From assembly GCA_950106755.1 (NCBI GenBank), contig OX467091.1, positions 27,173,538 to 27,237,537 of the forward strand: a stretch of 64,000 bases of DNA. Reading direction: 5' to 3'. The translations under genes and the position numbers were made by a program. Position 1 is the first letter of the stretch, and every line of letters begins with the position of its first letter. The stretch comes from Climacium dendroides. Its lineage: Eukaryota > Streptophyta > Bryopsida > Hypnales > Climaciaceae. The notes beneath the pieces are model-generated. The model searched no databases and was not told the DNA's origin. It saw only the letters and a list, made by a program, of their open reading frames with translations. Shown piece after piece: positions 49,771 through 60,700 of the stretch.

Positions 49771-50159
49771 GCATTCAAATTTAGAAAGGATTTGAATGAA
49801 GAACATTTACAGAACTTGGTGCTCAAATGCTTACGATTTAGAGAGATGAATAGCTAAGATTTATTAGTTCTCGGAGCATTTCATAGTCGTACAAGGTTGC
49901 CAAATTATCTTGAAAAAATTAATGAAACTATCATTTTGGGGGGATTTTGTCCCAAGTGATATTGAAGAAATCTTCATTGTGTTATTTTTTGTTCTCAATT
50001 TCAAGTGTGTAGCATGTAAAAATTTCTGAAGCGCCAAAACTCACAAATATGTAAGAAGAACCCTAAAACAAACTAAAAATCATGCAAAATTGCAAAATGC
50101 AAAGTTATAAACCCTCACTCTCTCAGTCGGTCACTCCCAGACTCCCTAAACCCCTTGGC

Positions 50160-50430
50160 CCTTGAACCGTTCGCGCGTCTGCCCGTCCGCCAATCCGTCC
50201 GCTTGCCCGTCCGCCCACCCGTCCGTCCGCCCGCCTGTCCGCCAATCTGACCGGCCCGTCCGCTAGTCTGACCGGCCCGTCCGCCAATCTATCCGACCGT
50301 TCGACCGCCTAACCGCCCGCAGGACGGCGACTGAGGACCGTCCGTCTACGTCCGCAAGGTCCGGACGTGCGGACGTCAGGACGTCCGATTTTGGACGCAA
50401 TTTCGCCGCGGATGCACGTCCACAACAACC
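50160..50430. repeat. GGACGG island of the left arm (inner)
   Basis: CCGTCCGCC-type repeats then a less repetitive part; counterpart of 60790-61080. Confidence 0.75.
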
Positions 50431-50516
50431 TTGCAGTTCCTGGCAGGGAAACACAGGTCAGTTCTTCTTATTTATTTTCATGATTTTTAAAGTCAGTGGG
50501 TCGCGGTGATGGATGC

Positions 50517-50574
50517 GCGCCACGAGTGACGCGCGTGATGCGTGACGCCCTTGACGCACGTCACGCGTGGCGCT
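50517..50574. repeat. GC-rich imperfect inverted repeat
   Basis: GCGCCACGAGTGACGCGCG pairs imperfectly with GCACGTCACGCGTGGCGC. Rich in TGACGC/GCGTCA motifs and immediately before the palindrome array. Confidence 0.55.
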
Positions 50575-50628
50575 CATCCGTCACCTCGGTGTTTCAAATT
50601 TTTTTGGCGAATTCGGGATCCTCGCTGC

Positions 50629-50734
50629 CCGACATGAGAGAAATGAGAGTACCCCGAGGGGTCCACAAGAACACCGTCGGATCCGACGGTGTTCTTGTGG
50701 ACCCCTCGGGGTATTCACATTTTTCTCATGTCGG
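50629..50734. repeat. Palindrome 1 (106 bp; 64-bp perfect core)
   Basis: Two-fold symmetry about the GGATCC at 50679-50684. Positions 50650-50713 are a perfect palindrome (arm starting TACCCCGAGGGGTCCACAAG). Symmetry continues imperfectly outward to CCGACATGAGA and TCTCATGTCGG. Confidence 0.95.
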
Positions 50735-50749
50735 ATGTTTCAATTCAAA

Positions 50750-51060
50750 AAAAAATTCTTCTTTCGCTATCATTCAATCTGTGCTTGCAACCTCCTTCTC
50801 TGCTCTGGTGAAGACGCTGAAAGTAGGCTAGTGCTTCCCAAGCTTCGTAATCGGGATGAAGGTGGATGCGTCGTGATATCAAATTTCGCTTCGGTTGGTT
50901 CGTTGAATGCACGTCTCTTCTTCCCGCATTTTTCACTTGGATTTCGAGAATGTTGCAACTTGAATTCTTTTGTCTCTGAGGTCGAGGATGTGAAAGCAAC
51001 TGTACACTTCTTGAAGCCTAGATTCTTTAGCTTGTACTTTTGGATTTCGGGAGCCTCACC
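50750..51060 (+). repeat. Palindrome-array spacer, unit 1
   Basis: Nearly identical to 51182-51492 (shared AGTAGGCTAGTGCTTCCCAA, GGATGAAGGTGGATGCGTCG). Frames on both strands stay open in both copies (for example GGCVVISNFASVGSLNARLF on plus), but no family is recognised. Confidence 0.9.
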
Positions 51061-51170
51061 GCTCGACATGAGAAAAATGTGAGTACCCCGAGGGGTCCAC
51101 AAGAACACCGTCGGATCCGATGGTATTCTTGTGGACCCCTCGGGGTACTCACATTTTTCTCATGTCGGGC
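51061..51170. repeat. Palindrome 2 (110 bp)
   Basis: Same sequence family as palindrome 1, centred at 51115/51116, with only two mismatches in the core arms, both G-U compatible in RNA. Confidence 0.95.
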
Positions 51171-51181
51171 GTTTCAATTCA

Positions 51182-51492
51182 AAACAGAATTCTTCTTTAG
51201 CAAATCATTCAGTCTGTGATTGCAACCTCCTTCTCTACTCCGGTCAAGATGCTGAGAGTAGGCTAGTGCTTCCCAAGCTTCCTAATCGGGATGAAGGTGG
51301 ATGCGTCGTGATATCAAATTTCGCTTCGGTTGGTTCGTTGAATGCACGTCTGTTCTTCCCGCATTTTTGTCTTGGATTTCGAGAATGTTGCGACTTGAAT
51401 TCTTCTGTCTCTAAGGTCGAGGATGTGAAAGAAACTGTACAGTTCTTGAAGCCTAGATTCTTCAGTTTGTACTTCTGGATTTCGGGAGCGTC
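51182..51492 (+). repeat. Palindrome-array spacer, unit 2
   Basis: Second copy of the ~310-bp spacer at 50750-51060, over 90% identical by eye. Confidence 0.9.
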
Positions 51493-51496
51493 TTCG

Positions 51497-51605
51497 CCCG
51501 CCAAGAGACAAAATTAGAGTACCCCGAGGGGTCCACAAGAACACTGTCGGATCCGACGGTGTTCTCGTGGACCCCTCAGGGTACTCATATTTTTCTCTTG
51601 GCGGG
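51497..51605. repeat. Palindrome 3 (~109 bp)
   Basis: Same core centred at 51551/51552, with three mismatches and a one-base offset. Its outer stem is different (CCCGCCAAGAGA / TCTCTTGGCGGG instead of CGACATGAGA / TCTCATGTCG), yet it is still self-complementary. Confidence 0.93.
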
Positions 51606-51609
51606 AGTT

Positions 51610-52217
51610 TGAAACCAATTTAGTTTAAGGTTGCATCGCCGAGAATTGTTCATTGAATTATTATATGATCTGCATCCTGGGGTTCATGAAGTTAAAGTAG
51701 TTTTCATTGCTATATATGATATATTATTGATTTCTTTTATCTAGAAAGCAAAGAAGTCTTATAGTTTAGGAACTTCCAGTTTGATGGGTTCTTTCCATTA
51801 TATTCCATCGTGCTTGAATTTTTTGACATTACAACTAATTCCTTTTTCCTTCCTGAATGAAGAAGATCTCTAGAAATACTTTGTCATGTTATAGTTTGGT
51901 TGCATGATTTATGATGTCATACCTCCATTATAAATGTTTTCTGTCAGAGATACAATAAAACATGTACCTCATCGCTTTTGGGGTTTAGGCTTACATTCAC
52001 AAAATTTTGTTCATTTCAATATTGAAGTATGACATGAAAGGTCTTCTGCATGTGGCTACTGAATTCATTAGTACTTTATTATAATTACCCCCTTTCCCCT
52101 ATAGTATCCACTATAAGATATGATCACCCGCAATTGTATCTTTACATGCTTCTGCTCAAGTACATTTGGTACTATGTACATTTTGAACTCTTAATTTATT
52201 GAAATTTTCTATTCTAG
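51610..52217. promoter_or_regulatory. Presumed upstream or first-intron region of the ParB-methyltransferase gene
   Basis: AT-rich with no coding frame; it ends in TTTTCTATTCTAG, a good 3' splice site directly before coding sequence at 52218. A promoter or 5' exon should lie in or beyond this stretch, possibly at the palindromes. Confidence 0.35.
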
Positions 52218-55200
52218 GGTGCCCAACAAAGAAGCAAGCACCCAAGGGTGACATCCGAAGAAAAGCAGACTCCCATTGACCAGTCCTTTCCAGCACTCCA
52301 GATTGGTGGACCATCCCAGACACAGAAGTGGCCTCAACCTAACCAGGAGCTCTTGAGTGACTCCAGTGACGACGAAGAGAACTTTCGCAGACATCATGGA
52401 TGTTGTAGAGTGCGCAGCAAATGACTTTGAGGGACACAGGCTTAGTTGGAACCACAGGCCTAGGCCTTGGTTCTCACCTGAGAGCTCAGACACGGAGTAT
52501 TCCTCCGCTATTGAGCTCTCAAATGCTAGCTCTAGTCCCCCGTTTGAGGAAGTGGGTCAGAGCATCGGGACTGGTAGAGTTTACACACATGAGGTCATCA
52601 TCTTGAGCTCAGACTCGGATGAAGATGATGACGTGGACATCATCCATTAGGGTATCAGGACCCCACCCTATATATCTTGTTGCATTGCAAACGTGAAAGC
52701 CATTTGCAGGCTGCTTTTACTTCATATACTCTCTACCCTTCACTTCCATAAGTGTAATTTTCCTTATTGAAGTAAAGCATCTTCAATTGTGCTTCAACAT
52801 AGATTCTTTGCACACACTTAACCTCCTCTGCAATGTGAAATCTTCTCTAATTGGATATTTACATGTAGATGGATGTCTCATCCACTGGAGTAACTCAAGA
52901 AGAGACCATCTTGGAGACTCCGGGAACAGATGAAACAACGCAGCCACATATTAGGGACAATGAAGAAGACGATGAAGATGAAGAAGAAGACGAAGAAGGA
53001 GGACGACAAGATCCAATGCAAACCGAGGATCTTGAAGACGAAGAGAAAGGACTCATGGAGGATGAACTGCGGCGCATACAAAAAGGGGACTCAGTGGATA
53101 TCCTCTCCACTTTGCGCATGAAGCCCGAAGAACTCTTTCGGCTACACATCCCCCTCTGTAGACTAGTTGTTATGCCCATGGTCAGGCCCACACTCGCTTG
53201 TGACATTACAAGTTGAAGCAAGAATTCGCAGGAGGGTACCGTGATGGTGCGGTAGTGTTCTATGTCTCCACTACAAATGAAGAAGGAGAAAGCCAGGAGT
53301 TCACAGACGACAAGATGAACAAATGGGATCCAATCTGGAGAGAGAAAAATGAAGTGTTCACACGCTACCTCGACTCCAGACCTGAACTGAAGTTCCTCAA
53401 AAATTTGAAGTTCTTCATCTGCGATGGCAACCATCGCCACATTGCATGGATGAATCTCATTGACAGGTGCTACACATTGCTCCCAAAATGGCATTGTGTC
53501 GTTGATTGCATTCTACTGGAAACCAAAGGGAAGACCGAGCTTGTCATGCAAGTGATGCATGACATCAACAAGTGAGTTCTTCCTTTTTGAGCTGCTTTTC
53601 CTTTCTTTGGTTTTCATATGCCCTACACATAAACTCATGTAGGATTCCAGATTTCCTAAAGTAGTGGTCTACTTCCAGGTCAGTGGAGGACTCACACGTG
53701 AAGACAAACTTAGTGCACACTTTGTACCAGGTGCAGAAGTATGGTCTTCTCCCAATCAACCGATTCGCTGATCTCCTCAAGCCAGGGGAGAAGAAAAGGT
53801 GTTTGCAATTCAAGGTTTCAAGGAAATGGTATAGCATACCCGTGGAGGTCTTCACATCGTTCATTTTCAGGGTAAGACACTATGTGTTATACAAAATTGA
53901 AATCCTTTAGTTTGCTGCAACTTGCTCCCAAAACTCTTCACATGCCTAACTTCTAATTCAATGTTATCGTCTGACTGGGCAGCAAGAGATTTCTCAAGCT
54001 GCGGATGCTGCATTGAGAAAGTACATTGACACTACACCAGAAGAGGAGAGGACCCCAAAAGAAGTCGCGCATGCCATGAGGTCCGGAGCAAAGGAGAGAA
54101 CCAAAACTTTGATGGTCAAAATGGGGAAGTTGCTGGCAGTGGCTCAACCATCTCATGGGCCAAACTTCTTACAGGAGGTCAGTCAATTTCCTAAATCTTG
54201 CACGACTATAGTTTCCTTTACTTTGTTTTCAAACACCAAGAGTTTTTGAATGTGTTGCTGTCATAGGTGGAGAGGCATTAGAGCACCAATGAAGTGCCGG
54301 AGATGACATTGGAGAAGTTGCAAATGGTGGCCACGTGCAACATGGCGCCCGCACACAAGATCAAAATCTTAAAGTGGTGGAACTCCTCTGCTCCATCTCG
54401 CGAAGCAAGGAAGTTCCCACCAAAACCCGTCTCTGAAAATTTCTTGCCCCATTTTCTTGCCAAATGCGTCTGGTATGCGGGGGTAAGGAAACTGTTTCCT
54501 GTAGGCAAGTAACTTTAGCTGGCAGTGGTTCATATTGAAATTGTAATTCACAAGTTCAGAATCGCACCACGAACGTCTTCAATTGTACATTTTTAACGTG
54601 CATTGTACTCTACAAATCGAAGATGCAGCAGTCGAGTATTTTGACTCAGTGGTGAAGCAAGACAACATCAGTATCAACTACAGCATCCCAACGCAACCAT
54701 AGTACTTGGTAGAGTACATTGAAGGGTGGAGGCGCACAATTTGGGAGCATGGGTTTCTCAATTATCTCAAAGGGCACAGTTACTTCAAAAAGGGGACTCA
54801 TTCATGGCTCACGAGGCGTCAGCGACTGCTGTGCGCAGAGTTCTATACCGGTGAGTTCCACTATCTGAATAGTGGGATATGTCTCATAACTTGGAGGACA
54901 GTAAGTTATCGTTCTAATCACTATACTATTTCAAGTCAATTACAATGAGGTTTATAATGTTGACTTCTATTCAAACTCCTTATTTTAAAAGCCTTCGGAA
55001 TTGAATTGTATATCCGATCCTCTTCTCTTCTCACCTGTAGGCCCTCATATTGGCAATGCATTTACTTGTCACAAGTTTGTCGGTCTCACCATCTGGGATT
55101 GCTCACAGAAATATGTTGTACGGCTTCCATGTTCATCATACTCATTCTTCTTAATGCAAAATCATGCTTGTGCTGTAGATATTTCAAATTTGAACTTGAA

Positions 55201-57344
55201 GGAAAAGGAGCCATCGACCGTTCAGACCTTCCTCCCTTCCTATCATCATATTTGGATCGCACGTCTAAAGCTTGTATGTTCACCGCACACTAGCTCCGCA
55301 CCTACACCACAGCTCATCTTAGTGGTAGAGGATGGTACTTGGATTGTGTCATTGAATTCACTCCTCCTTCCGAGGTTGAATTCAGGAGGTCTTTGGATGG
55401 AAAAGGGGTCTTGGACTTAGAGATCAATGAATTTGCAAGCCTTGATGACAAAGCGAGGAACAAGGCCATCACTAAGAGGGATTTTCTTGACCGGAAGAAA
55501 GAGGCGCGGGTCCAACTCCAGCTTGAAACGAAGGAGATGAAGGCGTCCGAGATTGCTGACAAAAAGGTGGCAAAAGAAAAGGAAGACAAGGGTAAAGGCA
55601 AGGGCAAGGGAAAGAAGAAGGAAGATGCGGGAGGCGAAGTAGTACCATCTTCCACCGTAATTGAAGGTGCACAGGTACAAAGTGCAATATAGAAGAAGGC
55701 TACTCTGTTGCAGCTCACTGAGGAAGTTATCACTCGCATGACACAAGCCATGGTCATTACAGAAGGTGATGTCACCAAGACGGAGGATTTGATCCTCAAC
55801 ATCTCCATTGAAGTCTTGACAAAGGACATGGTTGAGGATAAGCCCACTTGGTACAACAAGGTCTTGCACTTTTTGAAAAAGGTATCCATTTGCATCTTCG
55901 TACTCAAAAGCGCAATTTGTGCTTTCATGTCACATGAATGCTGTCTATGCTTATTTTTAACTTCTTCATGTTTTATATGTTTGCAGATGGTGGCTGGAAA
56001 GACTCGCATGTTTGAGGGAGTGCCAAATGCTCGACCGGGGGTGGATGTCATATTCATTGATTGTCCGGAGAACTTACCCGTGCCACAGCTCTCTAAACTG
56101 GCCCATGAGGTGCCAATATGGAACGCAGATGTTGATGATGAAGCTTTGCAATTGGCATGTAGCTTTGCCGCAGAGCATTTACAAGATGATGGGTGCATCA
56201 TTCTATTTCACTCCTACAGCATCAAGTCCAAGGAGAACATTGCTGGGGTATGTGAGGCATACGATTTGCTGATGAAAAAGGACTGGATGGGGATGAACCG
56301 CATGCACATCACCTCGGCTATAGACAACACCAAGACGGTACTTTTCATAGAATTTTTTTGGCTTTCATGAACAAGTCGTAATGCACTACATTCAATGCAT
56401 TCTTACATAAATTTGCTATGGACGTTGCAGACACAGAAGTTTGGAATCACCCTCCTCGTGAAGGACCTCGGCTCCAAAGGAAAATCCAAATTTTCCTTAA
56501 AAAAGACTAACACCATGATGAAGGTTGGTGTGGACTTGGCTATCGATGACATGGTGATGAATTACACCCATGCAGATGACGTGGCTATGAATGGAAACAA
56601 ACTGTGGCAAGGCGAACGCGAAAAAGATCCAAGGCTCTTCACTATCTTCTTAGAAGCGACAAGCATCCCAGGAGACTTGATTTTGGATTATACCGCATCT
56701 ACAGGTAACAACTCAATTCAAAAATTTACTCCTCCAAATGTGTTCTTCCAATTCTTTCATGGAACTAACTCATTTTGATTTCATTGCCTCTAGGTGCATG
56801 CATTATGGCTTGCCGTGGTATCGGCCGCCACATTGTGGCTTTGGAAGGGAATCAAGACATTTATAATGCCATTCTGGAACCCATGAAAAAGTCACCAACA
56901 CCCGTAGTGGCAACACCAACTGCAGCACCGGTAGTTCACTTTTCATAAGATCCGGAGGATATGCCAATGGTGCCTCGCAAATTCGTTCGCAAGGGCAAAT
57001 CCAGTAAGTAAGTCGACATTTTCTTCAATCTTTGCTTGGGTGAGGACTTTCACGTTCTACAATATTGACAATATGTCTTCTTTTGTTGCAGAGATAGGAG
57101 ATTGATGCCACGGAATGCCACCCTACCCCAACAAAGTCTTCTCATCAGTCCGGAGAAGCCTTTTGAGCTTCCAATTTATGCCAAGCAAATGGCGAGTGCC
57201 TTCGTGGAGTTTGGTTGCTCCAAACCAAAACACCATAAAGACACTTATGCTCTAAATGTCTTACAATATTTAGATGTTTCTTCTTCCGAAGGTAGAGAGT
57301 CCTCTGAGTCATCTACGAGTTTTGGTTCTTTAATGGAGTCCTAA
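52218..57344 (+). pseudogene. ParB-like and DNA N4/N6-methyltransferase-like fusion gene, multi-exon, disrupted
   Basis: Inferred exons: 52218-52650, 52869-53209, 53213-53571, 53679-53871, 53983-54177, 54267-54482, ~54626-54900, ~55311-55881, 55987-56337, 56431-56704, 56794-57008 and 57092-57344. Most junctions are good GT-AG sites that keep the frame. After an acidic N-terminus, FFICDGNHRHIAWMNL (53411-53458) resembles the ParB/Srx DGHHR motif. The C-terminal part follows beta-class DNA amino-methyltransferase order: FIDCPENL (56053) where DPPY is expected, then ILDYTASTGACIM as the FxGxG SAM motif, then GRHIVALEGN. Such fusions are known in phages and bacteria. Breaks: TAG 54279, 54700 and 55690, TAA 56947, and frame changes near 52420 and 53210; 54900-55310 is unclear. 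Both catalytic motifs deviate, so activity is doubtful. Confidence 0.6.
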
Positions 57345-57589
57345 ACGACTTGCCTTCATGAAATTGATAAATCTCTTTAATGGGTCAAACTATTCTATGT
57401 TGATTTTTATTGTGGTTGGACTTGTGTGTTGCATGGCTAATTCTTCGATGTGTTCAATTTTCTTACATGTCTTGTTCTTGCTTCATTTTCTTTAATTCAC
57501 AGTATTTTGTCTTTGTCCAAAAAAAAGACTAAAAAATAAAAGCATCACCCTAAACCGACTCTCAAAAATAGATCTCACATTAACCACTC
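57345..57589. other. 3' region of the ParB-methyltransferase gene
   Basis: AT-rich presumed 3' untranslated sequence after the TAA at 57342-57344; AATAAAAG at 57535 could serve as a polyadenylation signal. Confidence 0.35.
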
Positions 57590-57705
57590 TATATACGGCA
57601 CAATATCCACGGTCATAGGTCACCTCTACAAGTTTATAAATTTTTTCAATTATTTTTTCCATGCTCATAAGCTCACAAGCTCATAAGCTCACAAGTTCAC
57701 CAAAT
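57590..57705 (-). repeat. Right end repeat (inverted match to 37204-37345)
   Basis: Holds TCCACGGTCATAGGTCACC and CATGCTCATAAGCTCACAAG with an internal duplication of GCTCATAAGCTCACAAG. Confidence 0.6.
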
Positions 57706-57709
57706 AGCA

Positions 57710-60700
57710 ACCTTGGATCTAACCTTAACCTCTAGTATTCACATCCGATCCAAATCTCTACTTGTAACCGTATCGAGTTTAACCTCTGAACGAAGAGGGA
57801 TCTGCTAATTAGGATTTAGGAAGAAAACTTAACTCCTACCCTCTGATTTTAAAGTGTCAGAAGTTTCACTATGTGATCAAACTTTCAAAAATAAACTTTC
57901 AAAAATAAACTTTCAAATCCTACAAATGAGAAACAAACCATCCTCACAACTGGAAAGGAAACGCAGTCGTGTCCAGTAGGTCACGCAAGCCGGTCTAATT
58001 CCTCCTAACCAATGCTACAACGACAGCCTACTGAGTTAGTCCTAAATCCGGTCTGAATTAGCGGGGATTGAAGAGGGAAAACGAGCGCTATGGAGGCGTG
58101 CTAATCCTTACTTCTTCCAGAGAGTACCCCTCCTCCGTACTTCTTCCGAGTCCATTCCTAGTCCACACTAGAGATCCCTTCTGCCTCTATTCCACGCACG
58201 CTAACCCAATACTGGACTGGATAAACTCAGCATCCGAGCACACCTTGTATCCACTTACACTCACTTTCCAGCTTGGACTTCCAAAACACGGACAAGTGTC
58301 AAGTACACACAACTAAAATTTGTTTCAATCACGCCAAGAGCGAACCCTCAGGTACTCATGAATATAAGAAAATAAGATAAAGATGCACACTGGGACCAAA
58401 CAAGTCTCGGATTTAAATACTAAACTACTCCCTCAAAATCCTAACCTAAAAGTAACCCTCCAGCCAATCAAGGCCAAACACGTTTCATTCCCTTACTATT
58501 TTCTAGCCTTGTTGACTTTCACTTAAACCCCCACTACTTCCGCTAAAAGTGGATCTCAGATCCTATAATTACAGACCCGGTCACTTTCCAACTGCTAGTG
58601 GCCGTGTCACTCAAAACGTAAACTTCCTAATTATGTACAACTATCCCAAAACTTTAGACTTTCACCACCCTATCTTCAGAAATTTACCCTAAGTAACTTC
58701 CTAAGTTCTTAACTTCTTCGCGGCCGGCTTCTTTACGGTTCCGGACTTCTGTCCCTAGCGTACCTTATCCCGGGCAGCGAGCTTCTTCTTTTTCTTGGTT
58801 GTTGCAGCCTTGGTCGCCCGACTCTCTGCCAATGCTTGATCCGGGTCAGAATACGGCTCCGAGTCTTCCTCAGTCCCGGATTCTTCATCCTCGTCTTCTT
58901 CTTCTTCTTCCTCGTCATCGTCCTCTGGAATCGGCCTTTTCTTCTGTGCTGACATAATTGGAGACTTCTTCTTCTGCGTGGTTGGTGTGGGCAGAACATT
59001 GGCCCTAGCACTCTAAGGAGTGGTTTCCTCAATCGCTCTACCCTTCCCGGATCCTTGCCCCTGTGATCCGGTCTTCCTTTCCTCCATTGACCCAATTTCG
59101 CTTCCCAAAGCTAAGTTGAGTGGGGTGGAAGGAAATACCTTTTGTGTCTTTGCGGAAGGAATTGGAGAAATTGGAGATAATTCACTTAGGTCGATAAACT
59201 TGTTGCTCAGCCCTGGTTTGGGTACGTTCTTCTTCTCGGACGATTCCAATCCAGATCTCGTCTTTTCTTCATCTGCGGCCTTCACCTCCTCTGATGTTTC
59301 CATCGCCTCGCCTGTTGTCTCCACTTCTCTGGTCTTCTCTTCCTTAGCAGCCTTCACTACTTCTACTGCATTGAGAGCAATGTCCGTTACTTTCCCTAAT
59401 AGGAAAGTCATTTTTCCCTTAGGCTTCGACCGGATGGAAGAGCTTGGTACGTCCTCCACCTTGTCCTTCACCTGAACTTCTTCTGCGGGTACCGGAAGGG
59501 GTGCTGGTGCGAGTTCCATCTCCGTTTCCGGTTCCTGCTCCCGCTCTCTTCGTTCTTCTACCTCCTTCATCACCTCGCGAAGTGAATCTACTATTGCCTC
59601 CATCTTGTGGTGGTAGGACACTAAGGCCATCATTAGGTTGGCTGGAATCTGCTTTCCGGTCTCCATCACCTTTTCGTCAAACAACATTGCTTTGTTGATT
59701 ACTTTGCCTGGATTGCCGATGAACTCCCGGATCGCTTGAAGATTCTTTGAGGCTGTTTTGGTGAACCTCTTCTGTTGGTCCAGTTGTTCTTTCTTCTCCT
59801 CCAGCTCTTTCGTTAGCTGGTCCACCTTACACGTGGCTTTGCTCACCTCTCTCTTCACCACCTCTTTCACCTTCCGGTCTAGTTGGGAAACAAGTTACTG
59901 CGGTTGACTGATCTTCAACAGTTGGCATAATTCTTGAATGGTCTCTTGATTCTTCCCATACTGGATCCGGAACTCACTGAGTTCCTTCACAATCCGACCT
60001 AGGGGATCTTGGTTCCATACCGGATCGACACCCTTACTACCCTGTCCTATTTCTGGGTCTTTGTCCTTCCGGTCCTACCTCCTCCACTGTAACTTAGTTT
60101 CCTCGACCGATATAATATCCGCCTCTGAATCTTCCTCTTCTTGCCCGGCTTCCTCATCAAGAGTCGATTCAACAGTACACTTCTAATTCTATATTCATGC
60201 GTTAACTTCTAAACGAACTCTCCTCTTGAGACTCATCTTTCCTTAATTTGGACAATAAACTAGAATATCTGAGCTCGTTACTCTTCCTTTGGCTGATATA
60301 TAAGTACACTGCGGATGCCCCTCACTAGTCTCTTCTTAAGGCAGTTTCCCAGCAAAAGGAGGTCTCAGCCACGTGCCCCTTCTATTTCTAGGGCTTCATT
60401 CACCGGGGACCATTACAGATGACCATTTCCTGAAAAATAGACCTGCTCTCAAGTATGGACTAGAACTAGGTAGGCACCCGTTATGCCTGGATTGCTTGCC
60501 ATCCGTTTTCGGTCTCCGGTCCTTTATTTTCTTTGAGTTTCCGGTTTCTGATAAAACTCACTCTGACCTGCTCTTGACCTAACTATGCCGATTCCGGGTT
60601 TTCGGTTTTCGATTTTCGGCTACTTTTGTTAACACTATTATCTATTCTAAAGTAACCCTATTCCGGTATCCGGTTCCTAACTACTTATGGTCTACTTTTC

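Larger units (their letters stand above)
47341..50432 (+). repeat. Left arm of a large inverted repeat (>=3.1 kb)
   Basis: Reverse complement of 60790-64000 at an estimated ~95% identity by eye. Both arms carry, in mirror order, an AT microsatellite, a GGTTTTGGTTTTGG-containing short frame, telomere-like CCCTAAA units, two GGACGG islands and a short acidic frame. The inner border is at about 50432/60790, after ACAACCTT. The outer end of the right arm is outside the window, so arm length is a minimum. Confidence 0.9.
37204..57705. mobile_element. Possible 20.5-kb DNA transposon with SWIM transposase and ParB-methyltransferase cargo
   Basis: The left edge (37205) reads GTGAGCTTGTGAGC-TATGAGCATG, followed ~110 bp later by GACCTATAACCGTGGA. 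Reverse-complemented, the right edge (57700) reads GCTTGTGAGCTTATGAGCATG, then GACCTATGACCGTGGA. Same blocks, same order, opposite orientation: what terminal inverted repeats would look like. Inside are a SWIM-domain transposase gene near the left end and a ParB-methyltransferase gene near the right. No target duplication was found and other repeats lie between, so two independent elements remain possible. Confidence 0.4.

Noticed and set aside
50567..51108. 171- and 112-codon frames over the palindromes and spacers
   Set aside because: The frames run through palindromic DNA on both strands and match no family; treated as noncoding until a homologue is shown.
37204..57705. 9-bp target duplication expected for a MULE
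   Set aside because: Bases outside the two ends (CGTGGAGGA and CAAATAGCA) do not match, so the single-element reading stays tentative.
58733..59095. 120-codon arginine-rich minus-strand frame
   Set aside because: Shifted-frame shadow of the element C acidic tail.
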